A program made the position numbers and the translations under genes. The notes under the pieces were generated by a model that saw only the letters and a program-made list of their open reading frames with translations, was not told the DNA's origin and did not search any database. A DNA stretch of 34,745 bases from a virus. The stretch's first letter is position 1; each line of letters opens with the position of its first letter. Where the stretch lies: the IMG/VR virus record IMGVR_UViG_3300048672_000954, positions 1 through 34,745 of that record; one strand, 5' to 3'. This document shows, piece by piece, positions 1 to 7,108 of this stretch.

Positions 1-26
1 GATAAAAAGTTGATTATTCGATATAT
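1..26 (+). pseudogene. Host HNH endonuclease gene, left fragment interrupted by the prophage
   Basis: Only 26 bp of left host flank are present. Frame 1 reads DKKLIIRY and stays in frame with the HNH coding sequence at 34577 when the atatat repeat (21-26 and 34576-34581) is counted once, giving LIIRYIIPFSVSKDD across the junction. That continuity supports both the insertion boundary and the identity of the interrupted gene. The usual catalytic His of HNH families just before IIPFS is a Tyr here, whichever way the duplication is assigned. The fragment is too short to be recognised alone. Confidence 0.5.
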
Positions 27-33
27 GGGCAGA

Positions 34-50
34 AAAACAAAATGTACAAG
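34..50 (+). repeat. Putative transposase end site L1
   Basis: The sequence aaacaaaatgtacaag has TGTACA at 43-48, 16 bp from the inferred left terminus. The equivalent site R1 has TGTACA at the same distance from the right terminus in inverted orientation. Shared positions include AAAAC five to nine bases before the core. Transposase binding is inferred from symmetry and from the Mu model. Confidence 0.65.
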
Positions 51-137
51 AGTAGTGATTATTTTTTGCCGAATTTTTAGGGTTTAAGATGTTGATATGT
101 AGTGAGTTATAGTTAAATTTGATGATTTTTGATTTTT

Positions 138-156
138 AAAACGAAATGTACATAAA
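138..156 (+). repeat. Putative transposase end site L2
   Basis: The 19-mer aaaacgaaatgtacataaa is the exact reverse complement of the right-end sequence at 34550-34568. It lies 104 bp inside L1, similar to the wide L1-L2 spacing of phage Mu. It is the clearest proof of inverted terminal symmetry in this element. Confidence 0.75.
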
Positions 157-245
157 GTAAAGATATTACTTAGTATGTATATGTACGGTATGACCTTTGG
201 GAGGTATTTGTTTGGATAGTATATATTAGTGGTGATATATGGGAC

Positions 246-292
246 AAAAACCCCTTAAAATGGCTTATTTTGGGCTGTTTTGAGGGGTTTTT
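246..292. terminator. Bidirectional terminator-like hairpin near the left end
   Basis: AAAAACCCCTTAAAA (246-260) pairs with TTTTGAGGGGTTTTT (278-292), a 15-bp stem with one U-G pair and a 17-nt loop. Both strands end in a T-run, so it can stop the leftward repressor transcript or transcription entering from the host. Confidence 0.65.
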
Positions 293-402
293 AGCGTTTG
301 GTGGCCTTGGTGTTTTGTGGGTGATTTTAAGGGCTTTTATACTGGATTTAAAAGTGATCTAAAAAGCCTTGAAAATGCCTTAAAATAGGTGCTTTTTGTG
401 TT

Positions 403-435
403 GGATTGCCATTTGCATTGCCAGTTGGATTGCCA
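403..435. repeat. Three tandem 12-bp repeats, ggattgcca type
   Basis: ggattgcca (403-411), gcattgcca (415-423) and ggattgcca (427-435) recur with an exact 12-bp period. No open frame with a plausible start covers them. The regular spacing near the transposon end suggests a protein-binding array, but nothing in the sequence says for which protein. Confidence 0.7.
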
Positions 436-496
436 AACTAATGTAAAAAATGATGCTGAAATGGCTATAAACTGGCATAAATAAAGGCTTAAATGC

Positions 497-629
497 GGTG
501 TTTTTGCGTGAAACACCCCACCAAAAGAGGATTTTTATTCGTGAAACACTATGTGTTTTTGGTTGATATACAATTAGTTAGCTATGGAAAATGAAAAAAG
601 TAATGTATATTTTTTTGTGCGTGGGACAC
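497..629. repeat. Dispersed CGTGAAACAC dyads
   Basis: CGTGAAACAC occurs at 507-516 and 540-549, with a related CGTGGGACAC at 620-629. Each has a GTG-nnn-CAC dyad. The first is part of the inverted repeat GGTGTTT (497-503) / AAACACC (511-517), and the second starts the hairpin AAACAC (544-549) / GTGTTT (553-558). They may be regulator sites between the lysogenic genes and the left end. Confidence 0.5.
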
Positions 630-630
630 A

Positions 631-650
631 AAACATGTACACTACTTTTT
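631..650 (-). repeat. Putative transposase end site L3 (degenerate)
   Basis: TGTACA occurs at 636-641. On the minus strand it is preceded by AAAAAGTAG, which matches 6 of 9 positions of the L2/R1 pattern AAAACGAAA. It would correspond to the third, more internal left site of Mu, but the match is weak. Confidence 0.35.
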
Positions 651-669
651 ATATGAAAAATAGATAAAA

Positions 670-1323
670 CTACAATGTATAATGTAAATCAGCGAATTGA
701 AGTAGGTAATTGATACGATTGGTTAGCTCTATGGCATTAACAATGTTTTTACCTTGTGTTTCTCCTAGTATTTCGGTATTACGTAATTTGACAGCAGTAC
801 CAGACATACAAACCATTAACATTGCTTTTGAGCCTCCTACTTCTGAATAATCGACATCTACTGCTATAATGGCATTGGCTCCTAGTTGTAGGGCTTCTTT
901 ACGTAGCATATCTAAACAAAAGTTTTCTCCATTTTTGAGTTTTGAGGTAAGTGTTTGGGAATTGGTTCCAAACAGGTCTGAAAATCCTGATGAGATTTCT
1001 GATACTAAGCCAGTGCCAAGGACACTTTGAGCAGTGACTAAAGATATAGTATCATACTGCCAGTTTTGGGGAGATTGAGCTGTAACTACAGGAATAGAAG
1101 GCATTAACTCACGAAGCTGTTTTCTTTTGGTCGAAAATTCATCTTTGAATAACGCATAGGATGTAGAATAGGGTAAACGTCCACACTTTTCACAATATCC
1201 AGAAGCTTGGTGTTCTTGGTATTCGTTAATAAGCATTACTTGTAGATAGTTGGCCACAGTAAGACTTGAAAACCTATTTGGGCGAAGAACGGCATTACAA
1301 TTTGGGCAATGGGTGTTTTCCAT
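670..1323 (-). CDS. Zinc-ribbon protein with YbjQ/UPF0145-like domain
   Basis: The 217-residue protein starts with a zinc ribbon (Cys6, Cys9, Cys44, Cys47). From about residue 90 to 185 it has a domain resembling the YbjQ/UPF0145 (DUF74) family, with the features LGTGLVSEI, LRKEALQLGANAIIAVDVDY and a hydrophobic strand before GTAVKL. YbjQ-type proteins are small oligomeric proteins of unclear function, and the Gly-Ala-Asn-Ala-Ile core is typical. The gene lies 11 bp downstream of the repressor on the same strand, so it is probably expressed in the lysogen. It is not a known Mu function and looks like a cargo (moron) gene. The domain call is from motif recognition only. Confidence 0.7.
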   Translation of the reverse strand: MENTHCPNCNAVLRPNRFSSLTVANYLQVMLINEYQEHQASGYCEKCGRLPYSTSYALFKDEFSTKRKQLRELMPSIPVVTAQSPQNWQYDTISLVTAQSVLGTGLVSEISSGFSDLFGTNSQTLTSKLKNGENFCLDMLRKEALQLGANAIIAVDVDYSEVGGSKAMLMVCMSGTAVKLRNTEILGETQGKNIVNAIELTNRINYLLQFADLHYTL

Positions 1324-1334
1324 GATGGTAGGGT

Positions 1335-2144
1335 TTAATATGAACGTATGGTTTGCACTATGTTATAGAGTTCGTAGACCTTTGAAAGGTCCATTTTGTA
1401 GTCGGGGTAATAATCTTTGTTTGGGTTGAGGCTTCGGCAGGTAATTGTGCCTTTTTCTACATCGTGATCTATTATTGATTTGATAACTATGCCGTCTTCG
1501 TGGACAATAATAAAGTTTGGCCATGTATTGTAATGAATTTTGTAACGCCATAGGTCCTTTTCTACACGACGACCTACTACTATATCGCCTGGGCAAATAG
1601 CATTTCGTGAATTGTCGTCCATACTGTCGCCTCTTACTCTTATACTTCTGTAATTGCCTCGGTGTTGTTTTTGAACTATGATAGGATAACGAGGAAGTTC
1701 GCCTAAATACTTTTCGTCTGAATAGCCAGATAAATATCCTGCGTATGCGTAATCTTCTATAAATGGCACTAACATTTGATAGTATCCATTACCAATATCT
1801 GTAAATTCATTTTTTCCTACCTGAAATACAGGAGCATCTTCATTGAGATATGCAATGTGTTCGCCATTCGCTTGGAATTGAGTGAACGGTACTTGATTTT
1901 GAGTATTCGGTATATCATGTTTCAACATTTCACCATCTCCATACATCAACCAATTAGGATTTAGATCAGGATGAAGGGATAAAATTTTTACCATAGAGTC
2001 GGCACTTAAAGCAGATTCCAAGGCTTTTCCTTTAAAATTTTGTACACTCAAACCTAAAGGTGTAAAAAATTTATCCCTTGTAACTTTCTTGTAATCAATA
2101 AATTGCAAAATTCTTTGCTTTATATCGTTTAAATTTTTATCCAT
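1335..2144 (-). CDS. Prophage repressor: N-terminal DNA-binding region plus S24 (LexA/CI-type) peptidase
   Basis: Starting at the ATG at 2144 gives 269 residues. The frame stays open upstream to 2330 but would run through the promoter region, so that longer form is rejected. The N-terminal 70 residues resemble phage helix-turn-helix repressors of Bacteroidota (RILQFIDYKKVTRDKF, then PNWLMYGDGEML). The C-terminal half has the S24 peptidase signature with Ser174 in RGDSMDD and candidate Lys222 in GIVIKS. Ala135-Gly136 is a plausible self-cleavage site, which would make the prophage SOS-inducible. It is transcribed leftward, divergent from the transposition genes. Confidence 0.88.
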   Translation of the reverse strand: MDKNLNDIKQRILQFIDYKKVTRDKFFTPLGLSVQNFKGKALESALSADSMVKILSLHPDLNPNWLMYGDGEMLKHDIPNTQNQVPFTQFQANGEHIAYLNEDAPVFQVGKNEFTDIGNGYYQMLVPFIEDYAYAGYLSGYSDEKYLGELPRYPIIVQKQHRGNYRSIRVRGDSMDDNSRNAICPGDIVVGRRVEKDLWRYKIHYNTWPNFIIVHEDGIVIKSIIDHDVEKGTITCRSLNPNKDYYPDYKMDLSKVYELYNIVQTIRSY

Positions 2145-2148
2145 TCTC

Positions 2149-2179
2149 TTGGTTGAGTATAAAATTTTATCTAATATTG
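2149..2179 (+). promoter_or_regulatory. Candidate early promoter for the transposition operon
   Basis: TTGG (2149-2152), a 19-nt spacer and TAATATTG (2172-2179) approximate the -33/-7 pattern with one mismatch in each box. Its start would lie about 50 nt before the gene at 2237. It faces the repressor promoter, so the two transcripts would overlap and could interfere. Confidence 0.35.
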
Positions 2180-2183
2180 TATC

Positions 2184-2203
2184 GTAGTGAGTGAAACGAC
2201 TAC
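2184..2203. promoter_or_regulatory. Possible operator dyad between repressor and early genes
   Basis: GTAGT (2184-2188) and ACTAC (2199-2203) form a short inverted repeat with a 10-bp centre, between the two facing promoters. This is where a repressor would be expected to bind, but the arms are only 5 bp. Confidence 0.3.
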
Positions 2204-2234
2204 AAAAGTACAAACAAATAAGCCAAATAACAAA
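2203..2234 (-). promoter_or_regulatory. Repressor promoter (Bacteroidota type)
   Basis: On the minus strand TTTG (2231-2234) is followed after 20 nt by TACTTTTG (2203-2210), matching the -33 TTTG / -7 TAnnTTTG consensus. Transcription would begin near 2196 and give a leader of about 50 nt before the ATG at 2144. The same -7 octamer occurs in the promoter at 11750. Confidence 0.65.
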
Positions 2235-2236
2235 GT

Positions 2237-2482
2237 ATGACAAAAGCAGTAATGAATGAGGACTTTGCAAAAACGGAAGAGTTTGAAGGCAAAGAATACC
2301 TGAAAAAAGGCGATTTGACAGATATTGCAACCGTCTTGAATGTTCATCCTAGAACAGTTCAGCAGGTTTACCAGGGGAAGATGAAAAGCGAGTTTATAGC
2401 TGTGGCTATCAAGGAGTTGATTTCTCAAAGAAAGATTTTTCTTTCTCAAAAAATGAAACAATTAGCTGAAAATGGTGCTTAG
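2237..2482 (+). CDS. Small DNA-binding protein, Ner-like position
   Basis: The 81-residue protein has a helix-turn-helix-like stretch at about residues 27-50 (GDLTDIATVLNVHPRTVQQV) followed by a basic helix. It is the first gene of the early operon, directly divergent from the repressor and 2 bp before the transposase, which is the position of ner in phage Mu. Ner down-regulates early and repressor transcription, and a similar job is inferred from position and size only. A second ATG at 2255 is possible. Confidence 0.6.
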   Translation: MTKAVMNEDFAKTEEFEGKEYLKKGDLTDIATVLNVHPRTVQQVYQGKMKSEFIAVAIKELISQRKIFLSQKMKQLAENGA

Positions 2483-2484
2483 TT

Positions 2485-4491
2485 ATGCCGATAGAGTGGG
2501 ACAACAAGATAGCTGTAAGGACGTGGGAACTTGTTCCAAAGTATTTTAGTTCGGTTAAAATTTTAACCGAGAAAATTTCTAAGAGCAAAAATAAAGCCAA
2601 CGGCATAAGAAAGCTTCAATCAGGAGGCAACGGGAGAGAGCTTTTGATTGATTTTGATTCGCTAGAGTTGAGTATCAAAGAGGAACTTGGTGATCCTCGT
2701 AAGGTGGAAAGCTGGATGGATACTTTTTATGACATGGACGAAAAAGCTTTGAGCTTTTATGGGAGTTACAGATTTGAGTCGGGCAATGGCATGGAAGAAC
2801 GGTATGTATTGGAGTATGCAATAAATGCCAGCACACTAAATGCCTCGATTAAACTACGGAATGCTAGAGTTACCGAACGAAAAAGTAAAAGGATTACGCT
2901 TAGGGGTGTGCCTAGTACGATTTGGAAGGATACGATGAACTACAGAAAGTTGCAAATGATGAAGTATGGCTATGAACATACTTTGCCGAGTAACGAAAGG
3001 CGTTTTTTGGAGGCCTTGAAGCTGTATGAAGAGTATGGGTATGAGGTTCTGATTTCGAAGAAACACGAAAATAAGAATGCGATGCGATTGACGGCCGATG
3101 TGGTGAATGTACTAAGCAACTTGTTTGCTGGACAACACTGGAAGCCGACAATGACAGAAGTAAAGCGACAGTATAAGCTTTTTCAGATACGAGACTTAGA
3201 AGTGGTAGATAACGAAACTGGTGAAATAATAAATCCAGAGGGATACCCTGACCTTAGCGAGCGAACGATATTGGGGTATTTGGCCAAATGGGATAGTGCG
3301 GTATCGACCACCAGAAAACGAGCAGGCAACCGACAACTACAAATGGGCAAATATAAGCCAGCACACCGATACGACAGACCAGAGTTTGCAAACAGTACGA
3401 TTTCGATAGATGACCGAGAGCCTCCTTTTGCTTATACCAAAAACGGTAAGAGATTGGCCTACTACATAGGCATTGATCTAATGAGTGAAGTTTGGGTAAG
3501 CTGGGTAAACTCGAAGGATAAAGACGAAGCTTTGCTAGTGGCCTTTTATAGGCAGTTGATTCGGAACTATGTGGAATGGGGTGTAAATATGCCTCGTGAG
3601 TTAGAATGTGAGTCGAGTTTGAATAGTTTGTTTAAAAATACGCTATTGATGAACGGAGTAATGTTTGAGCGGGTAAATATATTGCCCAACTCGGCACGAT
3701 CTAAAAAGATAGAGCGATATATACAAGAACTACGCTACCGAGAAGAAAAGGAGCTAGAAGGCTGGAAAGCCCGACCACATGCACTAAGCGAAGCTAACCA
3801 AGTACAGAGCGATAAAGCCGTAGTAGTTGATTATGCGCAGATTGTACAACAGTGCGACGAAGTACTGGCCAATTGGAACCAAAAACCACACCCACAGTAC
3901 AAAGATAAGACTCGTATGCAGGTGTTTTTGGAGAATCAGAACCCCGATTGTAAGCCTATCAAATGGCAAATGGTACTGAAGTACATAGGCAAGGAAACCA
4001 AAACGAGCTGTAGGGTTGGAATTGTGGAGCTGAACGGTGAGGAGTTTGTATTAGGGCATGAAGGTAAAGTAGCAACAGGCGACACGCTGATAAACCTAAT
4101 GCGAAATGCAGAAGGTAAAAAGCTTAGAGTAATGTGGCTAGATGGAAACGATGGAAAGGTATTGAAAGCTTTTGCGTATGTGGGCGACCGTATGGTATGC
4201 GAGCTAGTGCCAGTGCCGAGATATAACAGAGCGTTTTTTGAGCGTAACGATAAAGACAGAGAGGCACAAACGCTGATGAACGCATACGTTGGGACGATTG
4301 ATAATTATGCGAAAAGAAAGGCGAAAGAGATTAAGAGCATAACAGTAATCGACAGAAGTAAAGAACGTGCCTTAGAACGAAAAGGATTAGCGCCAGAGCC
4401 AATGCCAGAAGTAGAAGTATTGGAATGGCCAGAAGAAGAACCAGTAGATTTGACACCAAGACCGCTAAAGTCCCTTTTGGACTCGTGGTAA
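2485..4491 (+). CDS. MuA-type DDE transposase (integrase-core)
   Basis: At 668 residues it is close to MuA (663). The RNase-H-like core begins at YYIGIDL, with Asp331 as first acidic residue. The second lies in ELECESSLNSLF (Glu374 and Glu376; no Asp at this point) and the third is Glu410 in SKKIERY. The following stretch LEGWKARPHA and a C-terminal beta-barrel region (about 500-575, including FVLGHEGKVATGD) fit the Mu transposase C-terminal domain. It would bind the TGTACA end sites and carry out strand transfer together with the MuB-type ATPase encoded at 5235. The last 40 residues are rich in Pro and Glu, a likely partner-contact tail. The apparent Asp-to-Glu change may be normal for this lineage. 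Confidence 0.92.
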   Translation: MPIEWDNKIAVRTWELVPKYFSSVKILTEKISKSKNKANGIRKLQSGGNGRELLIDFDSLELSIKEELGDPRKVESWMDTFYDMDEKALSFYGSYRFESGNGMEERYVLEYAINASTLNASIKLRNARVTERKSKRITLRGVPSTIWKDTMNYRKLQMMKYGYEHTLPSNERRFLEALKLYEEYGYEVLISKKHENKNAMRLTADVVNVLSNLFAGQHWKPTMTEVKRQYKLFQIRDLEVVDNETGEIINPEGYPDLSERTILGYLAKWDSAVSTTRKRAGNRQLQMGKYKPAHRYDRPEFANSTISIDDREPPFAYTKNGKRLAYYIGIDLMSEVWVSWVNSKDKDEALLVAFYRQLIRNYVEWGVNMPRELECESSLNSLFKNTLLMNGVMFERVNILPNSARSKKIERYIQELRYREEKELEGWKARPHALSEANQVQSDKAVVVDYAQIVQQCDEVLANWNQKPHPQYKDKTRMQVFLENQNPDCKPIKWQMVLKYIGKETKTSCRVGIVELNGEEFVLGHEGKVATGDTLINLMRNAEGKKLRVMWLDGNDGKVLKAFAYVGDRMVCELVPVPRYNRAFFERNDKDREAQTLMNAYVGTIDNYAKRKAKEIKSITVIDRSKERALERKGLAPEPMPEVEVLEWPEEEPVDLTPRPLKSLLDSW

Positions 4492-4507
4492 AACCCCAAA
4501 AAGCACA

Positions 4508-4747
4508 ATGACACTAAACAAAAATAGTTGTGTGAGCGATGTACTACGCTTGCATAGCCTAGGCAAACTATTGCCTGAGCAAAAGGATTTGGCCAAAACT
4601 ATCCTTGAAAAGAAAATCGACAAGCTGGAGCATGAGCGACGCAATGCGAAGACCAAAGAGGAGAAAACGTACTATGTAGAGTACATGGATAGCCTCCAGT
4701 TCAAAATAGACCGAATAATGACAACTGAACCCCGATATCAGTACTAA
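4508..4747 (+). CDS. Small hypothetical protein with charged helix
   Basis: The 79-residue product is not recognised. Its C-terminal two thirds are a highly charged, probably helical segment (LEKKIDKLEHERRNAKTKEE). It sits 16 bp after the transposase gene and 1 bp before the next small gene, in a tightly packed early operon, so it is likely translated. A role in replication or its control is only positional inference. Confidence 0.6.
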   Translation: MTLNKNSCVSDVLRLHSLGKLLPEQKDLAKTILEKKIDKLEHERRNAKTKEEKTYYVEYMDSLQFKIDRIMTTEPRYQY

Positions 4748-4748
4748 G

Positions 4749-4958
4749 ATGAACGAATTTGAATTATACACAAGCTATGGCAAGAGTCTAGGCGAGTTTG
4801 AATCGTGGGATTTTAGTCCCGAATTGTCGCCATGTGGCGAATATGCGGTGCAAAGGATTAGTGAAGAAGGAGCAGATATAGTAAAAGTAGTAAGAGACCC
4901 ACATACTGACTATTACTACGACAAAGATGGTGAATTAGTAAGCTATAACGATGACTAA
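4749..4958 (+). CDS. Small acidic hypothetical protein
   Basis: The 69-residue acidic protein ends in DPHTDYYYDKDGELVSYNDD and has no recognised domain. Its final 8 bases overlap the next start (ATGACTAA), typical of translational coupling in this operon. No function can be assigned. Confidence 0.6.
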   Translation: MNEFELYTSYGKSLGEFESWDFSPELSPCGEYAVQRISEEGADIVKVVRDPHTDYYYDKDGELVSYNDD

Positions 4959-5238
4959 TAAGATGATCACATTCGCAAAATCCTTTATTCTGAATAACGA
5001 GCAACAGGTAGTTTTCAGAATCGAAAAGTACAATGACTCGAACACCTACGACATTGTATCGGAAACTTACTTAGGTGAAGAGTTTTGTCAGATTGCTACG
5101 CAGATGGATAGCAAAGAGCATGCGCAAGAGGTATTTGCAGGACTGACAGACTTGAATGCAGCCGAGTTTTACAACGCCATGTATGAGACGTTGGAAGCTG
5201 AAACAGAAGAACCCACCACTAACCTAGATAGGCTATGA
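4951..5238 (+). CDS. Hypothetical early protein
   Basis: The 95-residue soluble-looking protein (FRIEKYNDSNTYDIVSETYL near the middle) has no recognised domain. An in-frame ATG at 4963 is an alternative start. Its stop codon overlaps the MuB-type gene (ATGA at 5235), so the two are probably translationally coupled. Confidence 0.6.
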   Translation: MTNKMITFAKSFILNNEQQVVFRIEKYNDSNTYDIVSETYLGEEFCQIATQMDSKEHAQEVFAGLTDLNAAEFYNAMYETLEAETEEPTTNLDRL

Positions 5239-6137
5239 TCAATATCACAAACGAGTTTAAGGGCGCAGTAGTAGAGGCGCTATTGAAGGCAAGAGACAAC
5301 TTTTCGGGAACGGACTCGACTTTTGCGAAAAGATTTGGCATTAACAACTCGGTGTATAGCCGATTGAAAAGCGGGGAGATTGAAAAGCTTTTGAGCGATG
5401 CACAATGGCTTACAATAGGCAGAGAGTTGGACGTACAGCTACACAACAGAAAGTGGAAAATGGCAAGAACGGAGGTGTTTACAGTGATAGAACGAGATAT
5501 AGATTTTTGTCAGGCGTATTCGAAGAGCCGTATTTGTGTAGATGACTGTGGAATAGGCAAAACGTACACGGCAAAATATATGGCTCGGACACGCAAGAAC
5601 TGTTTCTATGTGGATGCCAGTCAGGCGAAGACCAAACAGCTTTTCATTAAGCTAATCGCCAAAACGCTGGGTGTGCCTTCGGGCAAGTATGCCGACATGA
5701 AGGAAAATATTAAGTACTACTTGAAAAACTTGCCTACTCCCCTAATGATTATAGACGAGGCTGGAGACTTGGAATATACGGCATTTTTGGAGTTGAAAGA
5801 GCTGTGGAACGCAACAGAAAACTGTACAGGCTGGTACTTGATTGGAGCAGATGGATTGAGAGAGAAAATTAAGCGAGGAATCAACTCGAAAAAAGTAGGC
5901 TATAGAGAGCTTTTTTCGAGGTATTCGGAAAACTATACAAGCGCAGTGCCTTATGGTACACAAGATAGACTTAAGTTCTATGAAAAGCTTGTAAGGGATG
6001 TACTGAGCGTAAACATGCAAGATAAGAGCAATATGGGCATGATTGTAAATAAGTGTATTGTGGTGGACGAGCTTGGGAATATTGGAGGTTTGAGACGAGC
6101 AGAGAGTATGTTAATGATTTTGGAAGCGAATGATTAG
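5235..6137 (+). CDS. MuB-type AAA+ ATPase, transposition target-selection protein
   Basis: The 300-residue protein has an N-terminal helix-turn-helix region (about 18-50, FAKRFGINNSVYSRLKSGE) followed by an AAA ATPase domain. Walker A is at 103-110 (DDCGIGKT, with Asp where a Gly is usual), Walker B at 170-175 (LMIIDE), and a sensor-like strand WYLIGAD at 200-206. This matches MuB and IstB-like helpers, which bind target DNA and activate the transposase. It is about 750 bp from the transposase gene rather than adjacent as in Mu. Confidence 0.88.
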   Translation: MINITNEFKGAVVEALLKARDNFSGTDSTFAKRFGINNSVYSRLKSGEIEKLLSDAQWLTIGRELDVQLHNRKWKMARTEVFTVIERDIDFCQAYSKSRICVDDCGIGKTYTAKYMARTRKNCFYVDASQAKTKQLFIKLIAKTLGVPSGKYADMKENIKYYLKNLPTPLMIIDEAGDLEYTAFLELKELWNATENCTGWYLIGADGLREKIKRGINSKKVGYRELFSRYSENYTSAVPYGTQDRLKFYEKLVRDVLSVNMQDKSNMGMIVNKCIVVDELGNIGGLRRAESMLMILEAND

Positions 6138-6756
6138 ACCGATGTCTGTTAGTAACATGCTGAAAATAAAGCACACGGCCTTTGATTTTGAAGCGCCTTG
6201 GAGTTTTGCCTACGGAAGTGACCCCTCGGATGTAGGCTACTGGTTGATTTGGGGAAAAGAAAAAAACGGCAAAACATGGAAAGCGTTGCTACTGGCTAAG
6301 TATCTGGCAACGAAAAAGAAGGTTTTGTACGTGTCGGGCGAAGAAGGCGTAGGAAAAGAGTTTACGGCCTCGTGTATTAGGGCTGGGATAACGGATAGTA
6401 AGAATATCAGCTTTTACGATTTTGTTCCGCTGAGTTTTATAGAGAAAGAGATTTCGAGGCGGAATGGTTACAAGGTAGTATTTGTGGATAATGTGACGGT
6501 GTACAAAGAGGAACTAAAGCAAAAAAAGCTTTTGGAGCTAAAGGAAAAGTACCCCGATGTATTGTTTGTGTTTTTGGCACACGAAGAACGGGGCGAACCC
6601 TATACCAGTGCAGCCAAATTGATTAGGAGATTAGCGAAAATTATTGTGTATGTAGAAGGCTTACAAGCAACGGTGTCGGGGCGATGTGTAGGCGGAACCT
6701 ACACGATAAACGAGGACAAAGCAAAACTATGCTGGGGCGATGGAGATGCAGACTAA
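6130..6756 (+). CDS. RecA-like P-loop ATPase
   Basis: The 208-residue protein has Walker A at 42-49 (GKEKNGKT), a strand ending in conserved acidic residues (KVLYVSGEEG, 64-73), Walker B at 116-121 (VVFVDN), and a strand DVLFVFLAHEE followed by a Gly-rich stretch. This order fits small RadA/DnaB-like (AAA_25-type) phage ATPases. It overlaps the MuB-type gene by 8 bp and may act as a helicase loader or recombination helper, but its substrate cannot be told from sequence. Mu itself has no such gene next to B. Confidence 0.72.
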   Translation: MIRPMSVSNMLKIKHTAFDFEAPWSFAYGSDPSDVGYWLIWGKEKNGKTWKALLLAKYLATKKKVLYVSGEEGVGKEFTASCIRAGITDSKNISFYDFVPLSFIEKEISRRNGYKVVFVDNVTVYKEELKQKKLLELKEKYPDVLFVFLAHEERGEPYTSAAKLIRRLAKIIVYVEGLQATVSGRCVGGTYTINEDKAKLCWGDGDAD

Positions 6757-7108
6757 ACACGGACAGCAAATAGTAGAGCAAAGCCGTGAGCTAATGCAGA
6801 TAGTAGGTATTAGCAAAGAAGAACTATTCTGGTTTAGAATTGAAATGGGATGTAGTTTTTTGGAGCGATACTTTGACAGGGATGAAGTGCTAAAGATAGT
6901 AACCAAAACGAACTTTTGGGACCTATATATAAGAGAATGGATATTAGGCGATGCCGAAATAACGCCTTTTGATTTGGACGTAAACAGGCATTATTACGAA
7001 AATGGCGAGTGGCACGAGCAGTCGAAAGTAGACCGCTATAAAAAGCTGAAAGTACAGTTTTGGGACGAAGAAAAGTTTTTGTGGACGTTTGAACAGTTTT
7101 GCGAATGA
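6740..7108 (+). CDS. Hypothetical early protein
   Basis: The 122-residue protein is rich in Trp, Phe and Tyr (WILGDAEITPFDLDVNRHYYENGEW) and has no recognised domain. It overlaps the preceding ATPase by 17 bp and the next gene by 4 bp (ATGA), so it belongs to the same translationally coupled run. A start at the second Met is also possible. Confidence 0.6.
   Translation: MEMQTKHGQQIVEQSRELMQIVGISKEELFWFRIEMGCSFLERYFDRDEVLKIVTKTNFWDLYIREWILGDAEITPFDLDVNRHYYENGEWHEQSKVDRYKKLKVQFWDEEKFLWTFEQFCE

Larger units (their letters stand above)
27..669. other. Gene-free left end of the prophage
   Basis: No convincing coding sequence is present in these 643 bp. They contain three TGTACA sites, two terminator-like hairpins (246-292 and 361-397), a threefold 12-bp tandem repeat (403-435), and repeated GTG-AAA-CAC dyads (497-629). 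The hairpin at 361-397 has 7-bp arms AAAAAGC/GCTTTTT and could also stop the leftward transcript that ends with the gene at 670. In Mu this end holds the transposase-binding sites, and the same role is inferred here. Confidence 0.7.

Noticed and set aside
403-435. CRISPR-like array
   Set aside because: Units are 9-12 bp without spacers and only three copies, far from CRISPR dimensions; no cas gene present.
2145-2330. Longer N-terminal extension of the repressor (331 residues)
   Set aside because: It would cover the promoter and operator region and the start of the divergent early gene; the ATG at 2144 matches the repressor family start.
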